Assembly: GCA_006226465.1 (NCBI GenBank)
Contig: SBHJ01000256.1
Span: 1 to 42,071 of the forward strand
DNA from: Alphaproteobacteria bacterium
GTDB lineage: Bacteria; Pseudomonadota; Alphaproteobacteria; Sphingomonadales; Sphingomonadaceae
Reading direction: 5' to 3'
DNA length: 42,071 bases
Positions 14,789 through 25,268 of this stretch are shown in pieces. How positions within the stretch are numbered: position 1 is the stretch's first letter; every line of letters begins with the position of its first letter. The translations under genes and the position numbers were made by a program. Under the pieces are notes generated by a model. The model did not search any database and was not told the origin of the DNA. It worked only from the letters and a program-made list of their open reading frames with translations.

Positions 14789-16624
14789 TCAGGCGGCCAA
14801 CGGCGCATTCTCCTCCAGGGCCGGCGCGTCGGGTCCGACCTCGATCCCGCGATCCCCACCGCCGCAGGTTTCCCTATCGGTATCGTCAGATTCGGTGAGC
14901 CAGCGCGCGCGATCGGCGGCGGCTACCGTCCCGACCCCGCCGCGCGCAGTATAGGCAGAAGGCGGGAATGTCATCCAGCGCGGCACCCACCGCTCGACCT
15001 TGGGGCGTTCGTTCGCGCCGGTCAGGTGGTCGGCGATCAGCCCCTTGAGCGTGGCGCCTTTTTCAGTCGCATTGGCGCTGGCGACGGCAGCGCCACCGAC
15101 TTCGGACAGGATCGCCACCAGTACTTCCTTGTCGCGCAGAAGCCCGAAGAAGGCATCGTCGGCCTGCCAGTGATCAGCCATGTCGATGGCAAGGCGCGAA
15201 CCGAGAAGTTCGATCAGCTCGCTGCCGATGGCAAGCGTCTCCGCCATGGCGAACGCCATGACCTGCATCACCTGTTCATCGCTCAACGCCAGCAGGCGCA
15301 CCACCAGCGGCACAAGGTCGGCCCCATATCGGTCCTGACACAGACTCTCGCGCTCGACATCGAAGCCCAGCAGATCGAGAAGCTGTTTACGGCGCGCCGA
15401 ATAGGCAGCCTCGGCGGAACAACAGGAAACGCTGTCATTTATCGCCGCGTTGCGGCTGAAATGATCCGCCGGTTTGACGCTCCAGTGAACCGAACCGCAG
15501 ATCATGTGCGCAACGGCCACTCGCAAGGCGAGCGCGGAGTCGCTTGCCAGAGCCTCGCGCACTACGGCATGCCGATGAAGATCGACATAGCTTGCCAGCG
15601 TCGCAGTCAGTTCGGGCCGGTTTGGCTTCTCGTCCACCTGCTCGCCGCGCGCGCGTTTCGCCGCCGCCTGCGCTTCGCGGCGGGTCACATAGCCTTCGTG
15701 GAACACCGCCTCGCCATTGACGCGCAACTGAATATAGACGCGCCCGCCTTTTCGCTTCGACGCATGGTCATATTCCCAGATCGAAAATTGCTCCATGGGC
15801 GGGACGATCACCGCCTCGGCCCAGCCCGCTTCGAGATAGGCAGCCTTACGCCTTTCGACCTCGGCCATCTGCGCTTGCCAGAAAGCATCGCTGTCCGCGA
15901 AATAGCCATCCTCGCCAAACAGATCGGCAACGATCTGGCCGGAATAGCTTTCCAGATCAAACACTGCGACAGCGGTCGAAATCGACGTACCGCCGAACAG
16001 CCATGATTTGAGCTGGCTGCCGCGCGGGGCATAGGTTTCGGGATCGTCGAAGAGCGCCAGCCAAGCCTTTTGCTGCGCTTTGCTCGCGAGTGTCAGGTGA
16101 CGCATGGTTGCGGCGTCGATCTCGTCGGCGCGGTAGGCTTCACGGATGCGCGGCAGGAGATTGCCGAGCGCGAGAATACGTTTCACCTGCGTTTCGGTGA
16201 GCGCGAAGGTTGCGGCAATGTCATCAACGCTGCGTCCTTCCTTCACGAGGCGGGTGAAGCTCTCCCATTGCGTGACCTCATCGGGTTCCTGGCGCAGCAG
16301 GTTCTCGATCATCGAGATTTCGAGCGCCTCGGCGTCGTCGCCTTCACCGATGACGATGCAGGGAAGGCTGCGTTCGCCGCCGCATTCCTTGGCGGCTTCG
16401 ATACTGGCGAAATAGCGCCGCTTGCCCGCCAGTATCTCGAAATGCTCGGGTTTGCCGCCAACATCCCCCTTGGGGGAAGAAACGCTGCGGACGAACAGCG
16501 GCGACAGCACGCCGCGCGCCTTCACCGATGGTAATATGTCACTGACGTCGGGCAGCTTGCGGCCGCGCCGCATATTGAGGGCCGAAACGGAAAGTCGCTC
16601 GAGCGGAATCTGGTCGATCTGCAT
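14789..16624 (-). CDS. ParB/Srx-domain protein of the element
   Basis: The 611-residue protein has a ParB N-terminal domain: PLERLSVSALNMRR at the start, EILAGKRRYFA (~64-74) and SMIENLLRQEPDEVTQWESF as box II, then a KorB/Spo0J-like helix-turn-helix (DDIAATFALTETQVKRILAL). The long C-terminal part is typical of the large ParB-like proteins on alphaproteobacterial elements and has no named domain. It may act in segregation, copy control or regulation; no ParA gene is in view, so a classical partition role is doubtful. Start ATG 16622-16624 has AAGGAG upstream. Confidence 0.9.
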   Translation of the reverse strand: MQIDQIPLERLSVSALNMRRGRKLPDVSDILPSVKARGVLSPLFVRSVSSPKGDVGGKPEHFEILAGKRRYFASIEAAKECGGERSLPCIVIGEGDDAEALEISMIENLLRQEPDEVTQWESFTRLVKEGRSVDDIAATFALTETQVKRILALGNLLPRIREAYRADEIDAATMRHLTLASKAQQKAWLALFDDPETYAPRGSQLKSWLFGGTSISTAVAVFDLESYSGQIVADLFGEDGYFADSDAFWQAQMAEVERRKAAYLEAGWAEAVIVPPMEQFSIWEYDHASKRKGGRVYIQLRVNGEAVFHEGYVTRREAQAAAKRARGEQVDEKPNRPELTATLASYVDLHRHAVVREALASDSALALRVAVAHMICGSVHWSVKPADHFSRNAAINDSVSCCSAEAAYSARRKQLLDLLGFDVERESLCQDRYGADLVPLVVRLLALSDEQVMQVMAFAMAETLAIGSELIELLGSRLAIDMADHWQADDAFFGLLRDKEVLVAILSEVGGAAVASANATEKGATLKGLIADHLTGANERPKVERWVPRWMTFPPSAYTARGGVGTVAAADRARWLTESDDTDRETCGGGDRGIEVGPDAPALEENAPLAA

Positions 16625-16768
16625 GATATTACTCCTTGTGGTTCGCTTGGACTGGGGTGGCCCCGCCCTCCGTTCGGGGGACTTGGGAGGCGAAAGGCGG
16701 GGCCGGTTGGTCCCGCATCGGACGGACGGCCAGATGCGGGCATCATTCGCCGCTATTGGCTTGGGGGC

Positions 16769-17158
16769 CTACGGCGGCGAATGTCTCCGCTCGCGCGACA
16801 GCGCCGCTTCCGCACGGGCAAGGTGATCGGGATGTTGGGTGATCTGGCCGCAAAGCCGCGCGGCTTCGGCATAGACCGAAAGCGGGTGCGTCGCGGCGAA
16901 GGAAAGATCGCGCTCGATGGAGAGGCCGAACGGCAGGCGCACCGAAACGATTTCGGACAGGCTGGCCGATCCGAGTTCCGGAAAACCGAAACCAAGATCA
17001 CACAGACCGAACAGCGTATCTCCGTCGCCGTCGAGTTCGGAAAACAGCCAGGTCGCCGCGCCAACGGGATTGAAGAACTTGACGACCGGCAGGTGGTCGC
17101 CCTCGCATCGGCCATTGGCCAGCAGACTCTCACGAAGGGATGGAGTGAGAAGGTCCAT
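16769..17158 (-). CDS. DUF2958 domain protein
   Basis: A 129-residue DUF2958 protein. The family pattern is clear: DHLPVVKFFNPVGAATWLF, DGDTLFGLCDLGFGFPELG, SEIVSVRLPFGLSIERDL. The function is unknown, but the gene nearly always sits between ArdC and ParB in this element type. It starts at ATG 17156-17158, 15 bp after the preceding small gene, in the same operon as ArdC. Confidence 0.92.
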   Translation of the reverse strand: MDLLTPSLRESLLANGRCEGDHLPVVKFFNPVGAATWLFSELDGDGDTLFGLCDLGFGFPELGSASLSEIVSVRLPFGLSIERDLSFAATHPLSVYAEAARLCGQITQHPDHLARAEAALSRERRHSPP

Positions 17159-17173
17159 GTCAGCGCCTCCGGT

Positions 17174-17392
17174 TCAGAACATTTCGAGTTGGTTGCGGGC
17201 GTTCGTGTCGAACAGCCCATGATCGGCGGGCCGCTGATCCTTGCGGGGCAGCAACGGCGCATTCGCGAGCACGGCGAGCCGGTCGCCCAACGTCACCGGG
17301 GCAACTCCGGGCACCAAGGTCTGGCAACCGGCCTCGGTGTCCTCGGCCTCGAACGCACGGCCACGCGCGGGCCAGTCAGTCTCCCTGCTCAC
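17174..17392 (-). CDS. Hypothetical protein between ArdC and DUF2958
   Basis: A 72-residue protein with APVTLGDRLAVLANAPLLPRK and a C-terminal DHGLFDTNARNQLEMF. Similar small genes occupy the same place in related elements; no function is known. It starts at GTG (17390-17392), overlapping the ArdC stop by 4 bp (GTGA), and ends 15 bp before DUF2958, so it is translationally coupled in the ArdC operon. Confidence 0.75.
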   Translation of the reverse strand: MSRETDWPARGRAFEAEDTEAGCQTLVPGVAPVTLGDRLAVLANAPLLPRKDQRPADHGLFDTNARNQLEMF

Positions 17393-18366
17393 GCCGCCTG
17401 CTCCTTGGCGGCAGCGTCGTATTGCAGCAGAAACTCGGCAGCCTTGCTGGCCTGACTGGCGGCCTTGAAGATCGCGCGATTGTCGGCGCGCAGCACTTCG
17501 AGCCAGCTGCCGAGATAGTCGGCATGGCGCACCGATGGTTCGATACCAAGCGCCGCACAGAGGAACGCGGAGGCCAGTTCGGCAACCAGTTCCTCGCGCG
17601 CGTAGGGGGCTGACCCGAAGCGTCCTGTCTGCTCGCGATCAAGCCGCGAACGGTGGCCGGTCCAGTGGCCCAGCTCGTGCAGGGCGGTGCGGTAATAGTC
17701 GATCTGGTGATGAAAGGCCGGTTGTGGCGGCACCATCACGAAATCGGCAGACGGCGAATAGAAAGCCTGTGCCCCGCCAATCCTGAAATCCGCGCCGCTG
17801 GCTGCGATCAGGTCTTCGGCAGCGCGGTGCAACTCGCGTTCGGGCAATGGCGCTGGCTCGCTGACCAGCCCAGCGGGCAGGCCGTCGCACTGCGCGGCAT
17901 TGAATACAGTAAACCGTTTGAGAAACGGGATTGAGCGGACTTCCTCGCCGCTCTCGACCTGCTCGCGCCCATGTCCGTTATCGGCGTCCTTCGGAGTGAA
18001 GCGGTCGGCATAGAATATCGTGCGCCCGCGTTCACCCTTGCGAACGCAACCGCCAGCGGCCAGCGCCTGCCGAAAGGTGAGCCAGTCCTGCGAGGGATAG
18101 CCGCCCTCGATGACGGCTCCCCACAGAACAAGGATATTGATTCCCGAATAGGGACGCTTGGTCACTGCATTGTGCGGCAGACCCGGCGCGGCCTTGGCCT
18201 TGCTCCATGGCCTGACCCACGGGAATACGCCTTCTTCAAGCTGCCCGATGATCGTCGCTGTGACTTCATCGTAGAGCGAAGCGCGGGAACGCTCCCCGCG
18301 CGCGGCGCTGCGCGCCGCCCTTCCACGCCTGCCACCATTCCGAACCTTTGACTTTCCACGCGCCAT
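17389..18366 (-). CDS. ArdC-like antirestriction protein (ssDNA-binding, zincin)
   Basis: ArdC-type proteins bind the incoming single strand and protect it from host restriction. The 325-residue protein has an N-terminal ArdC domain (SLYDEVTATIIGQLEEGVFPW, RPYSGINILVLW) and a C-terminal zincin-like domain with HELGHWTGH (around residues 230-238) and a downstream EELVAELASAFLC. I chose ATG 18364-18366 (MARGKSK); an upstream extension of 10 residues is possible. The N-terminus is strongly basic. It leads the operon ArdC, small protein, DUF2958. On an element that also carries defence genes, it would help entry into restrictive hosts. Confidence 0.9.
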   Translation of the reverse strand: MARGKSKVRNGGRRGRAARSAARGERSRASLYDEVTATIIGQLEEGVFPWVRPWSKAKAAPGLPHNAVTKRPYSGINILVLWGAVIEGGYPSQDWLTFRQALAAGGCVRKGERGRTIFYADRFTPKDADNGHGREQVESGEEVRSIPFLKRFTVFNAAQCDGLPAGLVSEPAPLPERELHRAAEDLIAASGADFRIGGAQAFYSPSADFVMVPPQPAFHHQIDYYRTALHELGHWTGHRSRLDREQTGRFGSAPYAREELVAELASAFLCAALGIEPSVRHADYLGSWLEVLRADNRAIFKAASQASKAAEFLLQYDAAAKEQAA

Positions 18367-19052
18367 CGTCGCCTCCCGAACCGCCCAAATCCGCACACCG
18401 GCCCCGGAAGGGGCGGGGTGGGCGGTGACAGCGACCAGAAAGGCGCGGGACGGCCAGCCGCACCCGCATGGAGCGAGTGGCTGAATGGTCAGCCAATCCC
18501 AAAGGGCTGCAATGGTAATGGAAGACCCGGTCCCGCAGGGCCGGGTTGCGGCTGGCCGGACCGTGCCTAGACGGGAGCGCCGCCCACCCCGCCACTTCCG
18601 CGGACCGCACCAACAACGCCGGCGCGCTCGCGCGCCGTCCGCAGCAACCTGTTCTTGCCGCCAATCTCGGCGAGCGGCCAGCGAGCTGCGAAAGGAACGG
18701 GAATGCGCACCCTGAATGAAGGCGTAAGCTACCAGTTCGAGAACCGGGCGCTCCGGCGGGGCCAGTCGTCGGGGAGGCCGGTTCTTGTGCCAGCGGCAGC
18801 CGTAATCAGAGTGCGTGCGGGGCCCGGAACGAGGATGCCGCGCCCTCAGGAGCGCATCGCCAGATGCGCGGAAATGAGCGCGTCATAAGCCCCGCTCCGA
18901 TTGACGGGGCGTTGCGGGGTGTCCCCGCAGAAGGGGTAGCCGGAGACAGCGAAGCGGCTCAGGCTCAGGGGAAGGCCTTCCCCACCCCATGCTCCACCAG
19001 ACAATCTTCCCACGGTTTGCAAATCTCCGGGGAGGCGTAAGACCTCCCCGGC
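18367..19052. other. Structured non-coding region between ArdC and usg
   Basis: These 686 bp separate the element backbone from the stress cargo and contain no convincing gene. The right part is full of perfect dyads: TGCGGGG-TGT-CCCCGCA (18913-18929), the 16-bp palindrome GGGGAAGGCCTTCCCC (18968-18983), and the usg terminator (19027-19051). The left part is GC-rich without clear repeats and should hold the ArdC promoter. An oriT, insertion boundary or structured RNA is possible; none is shown. Confidence 0.55.
19027..19051 (-). terminator. Terminator after usg
   Basis: A perfect 9-bp stem (CCGGGGAGG 19027-19035, CCTCCCCGG 19043-19051) with a 7-base loop begins 1 bp after the usg stop codon on the minus strand. 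There is only a weak T-run after it, so it may be a rho-dependent or stabilising hairpin. Confidence 0.6.
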
Positions 19053-19322
19053 TCAGTCCAGCGAGATTACACCATCGACAGCCTGCCATTCGGCAGGCCG
19101 TATCAACTGCTCATGAGCAATCCGGACCGACTGGATCTCCGCCTCGATTTCTCTACGCCAATGGTCGAGAAATCCGAACAGGACCGGAAAATCCGGCGCC
19201 GCATCATACTCCTGCCACGCAAAGAGCTGCACAAGCGAAGGATGGTCGGGAAGGAAATAATAGATTTCCGCAGTCGTCAGTCCGTACCCTTCAATTTGGG
19301 CAATAAAGGCTCGATCGCTCAT
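19053..19322 (-). CDS. usg: Usg family protein
   Basis: An 89-residue protein with the clear Usg pattern: GYGLTTAEIYYFLPDHPSLVQ, WQEYDAAPDFPVLFGFLDHW and SVRIAHEQLIRPAEW. Usg was first noted next to the Caulobacter trp genes and has no known biochemical role. Start ATG 19320-19322 overlaps the preceding small gene by 4 bp (ATGA). The two form an operon divergent from groES-groEL, sharing the region with CIRCE, which suggests a link to heat or stress response. Confidence 0.88.
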   Translation of the reverse strand: MSDRAFIAQIEGYGLTTAEIYYFLPDHPSLVQLFAWQEYDAAPDFPVLFGFLDHWRREIEAEIQSVRIAHEQLIRPAEWQAVDGVISLD

Positions 19323-19555
19323 TGCACTGTGGGCCGTCCAGATTGAGGCTGGTCGACCAGATGCATGGCCGCGAGTACATCATCGACAGAGACCGGGCTT
19401 TCGAGGTCCGGAGGTTTCCGTAACGCCGGATGATCTCTCACGGCATACTGATCGGAGGCCCAGGAGGCCAGGATTGCGCGCTTCACCTCGGGCTCAAGCG
19501 AGGGACTGCGAGCGACATCGAAGGGATGAAGGTAGCGTGAGAAAGGTTGCGACAT
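19319..19555 (-). CDS. Conserved hypothetical protein, partner of usg
   Basis: The 78-residue protein contains EVKRAILASWASDQYAVRD followed by ALRKPPDLESPVSVDDVLAAM. This short pattern (helix-rich, KRAILASWASD) is common in alphaproteobacteria, often near Usg or small heat shock genes; its role is unknown. It has a strong Shine-Dalgarno (AAGGAGG) before ATG 19553-19555 and overlaps usg by 4 bp. It is the first gene of the operon divergent from groESL. Confidence 0.78.
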   Translation of the reverse strand: MSQPFSRYLHPFDVARSPSLEPEVKRAILASWASDQYAVRDHPALRKPPDLESPVSVDDVLAAMHLVDQPQSGRPTVQ

Positions 19556-19674
19556 AGGAACTTCCTCCTTTCTGGCTCGTCGCTAGTTGCTCACTGCGGA
19601 TCGCTCCGCCCGCAATATTTTGGACTTCGCGCATCGCTCGTCAAGATGCTGAGAAGAGGCACCAATATTGGCGT

Positions 19675-19701
19675 TTGGCACTTGGCCCAATCGAGTGCCA
19701 A
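19675..19701. promoter_or_regulatory. CIRCE operator (HrcA site)
   Basis: TTGGCACTT-N9-GAGTGCCAA lies at 19675-19701. The CIRCE consensus is TTAGCACTC-N9-GAGTGCTAA; the match is 15 of 18 arm bases with the exact spacer, and one more T-A pair extends the dyad. HrcA repressor binds such sites before groE operons. It sits 115 bp before the groES start, upstream of the sigma-32-like promoter, in the region shared with the divergent usg operon, so it may control either direction. Confidence 0.85.
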
Positions 19702-19718
19702 AAAAATTCTTCGGACCT

Positions 19719-19747
19719 CTTGAAGCCGTTTTTCCCCAAAACTAGAT
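19719..19747 (+). promoter_or_regulatory. Sigma-32 (RpoH)-like promoter of groESL
   Basis: CTTGAAG at 19719-19725 and CTAGAT at 19742-19747, 16 bp apart, resemble alphaproteobacterial RpoH promoters (CTTGAA, ~17 bp, CTATAT-like). The groES ATG is 70 bp downstream. With CIRCE close by, groESL here would have the dual HrcA/RpoH control known for groE in many alphaproteobacteria. Confidence 0.5.
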
Positions 19748-19816
19748 CGCGCGAGTCTCCTGCCGGAAGCGGGGGAGGCGCCTTTAGTCATATCGCTTGT
19801 ACAATGGAGGTTATGC

Positions 19817-20131
19817 ATGCATTTCCGCCCCTTGCACGATCGTGTGCTGGTTCGCCGCATCGAAGCGGAAGAGAAAACCGCAGGCGGCATTATCATCCCT
19901 GACACCGCGAAGGAGAAACCGACGGAGGGCGAAGTTGTCGCCGTCGGGCCCGGCGCGCGCGATGAAACCGGCAAGCTGGTCGAACTCGATGTCAAAGCCG
20001 GCGATCACATTCTGTTCGGAAAGTGGTCCGGCACCGAAGTGCGGATCGAAGGCGAAGATCTGCTCATCATGAAGGAGAGCGACATCCTGGGCATTATCGA
20101 GCACACCGCCGAGCTCAAGAAAGCGGCGTAA
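19817..20131 (+). CDS. groES: Co-chaperonin GroES
   Basis: The 104-residue protein is a full-length Gro[14 protein letters not shown] at the start, the mobile loop with [19 protein letters not shown] (about 19-37), [13 protein letters not shown] and [16 protein letters not shown]. It caps the GroEL ring during folding. The start ATG at 19817 follows GGAGG; an overlapping ATG 4 bp earlier is in another frame. groEL follows after 54 bp. This is on the mobile element, so it is probably an extra copy beside the chromosomal groESL, whose presence cannot be seen here. Confidence 0.96.
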   Translation: MHFRPLHDRVLVRRIEAEEKTAGGIIIPDTAKEKPTEGEVVAVGPGARDETGKLVELDVKAGDHILFGKWSGTEVRIEGEDLLIMKESDILGIIEHTAELKKAA

Positions 20132-21805
<1,674 letters not shown>

Positions 21806-21815
21806 TACGGCAGCT

Positions 21816-21839
21816 GGCCCCGGCGCTCGCGCCGGGGCC
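21816..21839 (+). terminator. Hairpin terminator after groEL
   Basis: A perfect 10-bp GC stem (GGCCCCGGCG 21816-21825, CGCCGGGGCC 21830-21839) with a CTCG loop begins 11 bp after the groEL stop and is followed by a T/C-rich tail. It separates groESL from the glycosyltransferase operon, which starts 82 bp further on. Confidence 0.75.
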
Positions 21840-21921
21840 CTTCACACTCTTTCTGGTTCCAATCGGCATGCGGGGAGCTGGGCAATTCTCCCTGCCTGCT
21901 CCGTGCATGGAGGATTGAAAC

Positions 21922-23016
21922 ATGAAGATTGCCCAGATTGCTCCGATCGCCGAAAGCGTACCGCCGCGCCTTTATGGAGGCACGGAAAGGATTGTTTCCT
22001 ACTTGACCGAAGAACTGGTCCGACAGGGCCATGATGTAACGCTATTCGCCAGCGGGGACTCAACGACCGCAGCGGAACTGGTTCCGATTACAGAGACCGC
22101 GCTCCGCCTCAATCCGTTGATTGTCGATGCCATTCCTCATCACATGATCCTGCTGGATGAGGTGGCGCGGCGGGCCCACGAGTTCGACGTTCTCCACTTC
22201 CATATCGACCTGCTGCATGCGCCGTTGACCCGCAGTTTTGCGAACAAGACGCTGACGACCCTTCACGGTCGTTTGGATCTTCCCGATCTTCAGCCCTTCT
22301 ACCGCCGCTTCTCGGATATGCCGTTGGTGTCCATCTCGGACCACCAGCGTCAACCGATGCCGCCCGTCAACTGGGCGGGCACCGTCTACCACGGGCTTCC
22401 GCGCGATCTCTTGCCGGCCACACTGGAAGCAAAGGGAGACTATCTTGCCTTTCTCGGTCGCATTTCTCCTGAAAAGCGCCCCGACAGGGCAATTGAGATC
22501 GCTGCTCGTTCCGGCATGCCGCTCAGGATCGCCGCCAAGGTGGACAAGGCCGATCAGACATACTGGGATGAAATGATCGCTCCGATGATCGCGGCCAATC
22601 CCAATGTCGAATTCATCGGGGAGATCGACGAACATCAGAAGGCGGAATTTCTGGGCAATGCCCGTGCACTTCTGTTTCCAATCGACTGGCCCGAACCTTT
22701 TGGGCTGGTGATGATCGAGGCGATGGCATGCGGTACGCCCGTCATCGCCTTTCGTTGCGGTTCCGTGCCGGAAGTGATCGACGAAGGGGTGTCAGGTTAC
22801 ATTGTCACCGATGTGGACGAGGCGGTCCAGGCCGTGCAGCGGCTTGACGCGCTGGACCGTGCGGCCGTGCGAACGGCATTTGAAGCACGTTTCTCGGTCG
22901 AACGGATGGCCCAAGACTATGTGAAAATCTACAAGTCACTGCACAGAGGATATCTGGATGGCCTGGATGTCGACAGGTTAGTCGAAGCAGATCCGACACT
23001 CGAAAGTGAAGCCTGA
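21922..23016 (+). CDS. GT4-family glycosyltransferase
   Basis: A 364-residue GT-B fold glycosyltransferase. N-terminal acceptor-side features are PPRLYGGTERIVSYLTEELV (15-34) and VLHFHIDLLH; the donor-binding half has FLGRISPEKRPDRAIEIA and the E-x7-E motif EPFGLVMIEAMACGTPVIAF (~256-275). No signal peptide or membrane segment, so it works in the cytoplasm. The substrate is unknown; given the next two genes (alpha-1,6-glucosidase and trehalose-6-phosphate synthase), an alpha-glucan or compatible-solute product is a reasonable guess. It leads a three-gene operon with 20- and 12-bp gaps. Confidence 0.88.
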   Translation: MKIAQIAPIAESVPPRLYGGTERIVSYLTEELVRQGHDVTLFASGDSTTAAELVPITETALRLNPLIVDAIPHHMILLDEVARRAHEFDVLHFHIDLLHAPLTRSFANKTLTTLHGRLDLPDLQPFYRRFSDMPLVSISDHQRQPMPPVNWAGTVYHGLPRDLLPATLEAKGDYLAFLGRISPEKRPDRAIEIAARSGMPLRIAAKVDKADQTYWDEMIAPMIAANPNVEFIGEIDEHQKAEFLGNARALLFPIDWPEPFGLVMIEAMACGTPVIAFRCGSVPEVIDEGVSGYIVTDVDEAVQAVQRLDALDRAAVRTAFEARFSVERMAQDYVKIYKSLHRGYLDGLDVDRLVEADPTLESEA

Positions 23017-23036
23017 TTCAGGCGAGGGGAAGCGAG

Positions 23037-25256
23037 ATGGATATGGCCGTAGCTGGTTCAGATTCTGCCCGGGCGACAGAGCCCAATGGCATCGCGAAAG
23101 CACCAACTCAGTTCTTCGTTCCGGCAACTGCCTCGTTGCATGAACGAAGACCGCGTACGCTCAAGCACGGCGATACGTTCGCGGTGTTCGATCACAGTGG
23201 GGATGCCATCAGCGGCCATGGAAGTCCGGAAGGGCTGTATCACCGGGATACACGCCATCTCTCGCATTTCTATCTGACACTCATGGGCGGGGTGCGGCCG
23301 ATTCTTCTCAGTTCCGCATTGAGAGACGACAATGCGACGTTGACCTGTGATCTAACGAATCCGGATATCCACGATGAGGGCGGCGAATGCGTCTTGCGGA
23401 ATGACCTCGTCCACATCCGCAGGACGCGCTTCCTCTGGAACGGCGTCGCATATGAACGGCTGTCGCTCTTCAACTACGACGATCAGCCGCATCGATTGTC
23501 AGTGGAGATCGGTTACGCCGCTGATTTCGCCGATCTGTTCGAGGTGCGCGGCACGGTTCGCCCAAAGCGCGGAGAGCGATGCTCTCCGGTGTTCGGTGAT
23601 GACCATGTGGTGCTGAGCTATATTGGCCGCGACAATCTGACGCGTCATACCACTCTGAGGTTTTCACCGCAGCCACAGGTTATCAGCCACGATCAGGCTG
23701 TCTTCTCATTCGAATTGGGGGCAGGCGAGCGGCAATCCATTCTTATTGAGGTGCATTGCGGGGAAGCGGATCTGAACCAGGATCTGCGTACCTCTTTCAT
23801 ACGCTCGTTCCGGGCTGCAAGGAGGGCGTTGCGCGCATCTTCCTCGCGGGCTGCCGCAGTCGCATCATCCAATGAGATTTTCAATCAGGCGCTTCGCCGC
23901 TGTGTGGCGGACATCTACATGCTTGTCACAGACACGGAGCATGGCCCCTATCCATACGCCGGCATTCCCTGGTTCAGCACGATCTTCGGGCGCGACGCGC
24001 TTATTACAGCGTTGGAAACGCTGTGGATCGATCCGGAAATCGCTCGCGGTGTCCTGTCCTATCTCGCGGCGAAACAGGCAAAGGAATTCGATGCGGCCGC
24101 CGATGCAGAACCTGGCAAGATCCTCCATGAGGTTCGCCGCGGTGAAATGGCGGAATTGGGAGAAGTGCCGTTCCGCCACTACTACGGCAGCATCGATTCC
24201 ACCCCCCTCTTTGTCATCCTGGCCGGCGCATACCTTCAGCGTACAGATGACGTCGAATTCGCCCGAGCTATCTGGCCGAATGTCGAAGCCGCCCTGCGTT
24301 GGATCCAGGACCATGGCGACCGGGATGGCGACGGCTATGTCGAATATGGCCGACACACGCAGGAAGGGCTGGCCAACCAGGGCTGGAAAGACAGTTACGA
24401 CTCTGTTTTCCATGCAGACGGTCGCCTGGCAGCTGGACCGATCGCGCTCGCTGAAGTGCAAGCCTATGTCTATGGAGCGTGGGAAGCCGGGGCCGCGATG
24501 CTTGATCGACTGGGCAACGCCAAGGAGGCCCAGTCACTGAGAATGCGGGCCGAGGCGTTACGCGAGCGGTTCGACCGCGACTTCTATGACGAGGATCTCC
24601 GTACATACGTTCTTGCACTGGATGGAGAGAAACGGCCCTGCCGGGTTCGTTCGTCCAATGCGGGACACGTTCTCTTTACCGGGCTTGCCAAGCCCGAGCG
24701 CGCCGCTGCCGTCGTCGAGACATTGATGTCGCCTTCCAGTTTTTCCGGCTGGGGCATTCGTACGATTGCCACCACCGAAGCCCGATACAATCCCATGAGT
24801 TATCATAATGGTTCGATCTGGCCACATGATAACGCGTTGATTGCGGCGGGCTTCTCCCGTTATGGATTCCGGCTGGAGGCTTCGATGATTTTCGAGGCCT
24901 TGATGGGCGCTTCAACTTATGTCGACCTCCGCCGTCTTCCGGAGTTGTTCTGCGGCTTCCCCCGTCGTCCGGTACAGGGTCCGACCTTTTATCCGGTGGC
25001 CTGCATTCCGCAGGCATGGTCCGCGGCCGCGCCGCTCTTCCTGATTCAATCGAGTCTCGGCCTCAGTTTCGATGCGAAGGCCGAACACATCATTTTCAGC
25101 GAACCTGTTTTGCCGAACTTTCTGGATGAACTCCACATTCGCCACGTTCGCGCCGGCGATGGACGTGCCGACATCATGTTGAGGCGCTCGGGCGAGAAGG
25201 TTCTGGTCGATGTTCTGGATCGTACGGGCGACGTGCGAGTTCTGTCGATGGTATGA
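23037..25256 (+). CDS. Amylo-alpha-1,6-glucosidase (glycogen debranching-like)
   Basis: The 739-residue protein has an N-terminal GDE_N-like beta domain (GDTFAVFDHSGD, GLYHRDTRHLSHF) and a C-terminal (alpha/alpha)6 barrel with GIPWFSTIFGRDALI (~308-322), DRDGDGYVEYGRHTQ, GLANQGWKDSYDSV and SYHNGSIWPHDNALI. These are the usual signatures of the amylo-alpha-1,6-glucosidase family, where the Asp residues of GRD and the WKDS-D segment lie in the active-site region. It likely cleaves alpha-1,6 branches in an intracellular alpha-glucan. No signal peptide. The ATG used is 23037; the first ~25 residues are unconserved, so a later start is possible. Confidence 0.88.
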   Translation: MDMAVAGSDSARATEPNGIAKAPTQFFVPATASLHERRPRTLKHGDTFAVFDHSGDAISGHGSPEGLYHRDTRHLSHFYLTLMGGVRPILLSSALRDDNATLTCDLTNPDIHDEGGECVLRNDLVHIRRTRFLWNGVAYERLSLFNYDDQPHRLSVEIGYAADFADLFEVRGTVRPKRGERCSPVFGDDHVVLSYIGRDNLTRHTTLRFSPQPQVISHDQAVFSFELGAGERQSILIEVHCGEADLNQDLRTSFIRSFRAARRALRASSSRAAAVASSNEIFNQALRRCVADIYMLVTDTEHGPYPYAGIPWFSTIFGRDALITALETLWIDPEIARGVLSYLAAKQAKEFDAAADAEPGKILHEVRRGEMAELGEVPFRHYYGSIDSTPLFVILAGAYLQRTDDVEFARAIWPNVEAALRWIQDHGDRDGDGYVEYGRHTQEGLANQGWKDSYDSVFHADGRLAAGPIALAEVQAYVYGAWEAGAAMLDRLGNAKEAQSLRMRAEALRERFDRDFYDEDLRTYVLALDGEKRPCRVRSSNAGHVLFTGLAKPERAAAVVETLMSPSSFSGWGIRTIATTEARYNPMSYHNGSIWPHDNALIAAGFSRYGFRLEASMIFEALMGASTYVDLRRLPELFCGFPRRPVQGPTFYPVACIPQAWSAAAPLFLIQSSLGLSFDAKAEHIIFSEPVLPNFLDELHIRHVRAGDGRADIMLRRSGEKVLVDVLDRTGDVRVLSMV

Positions 25257-25268
25257 TGAGGAAGAGCC

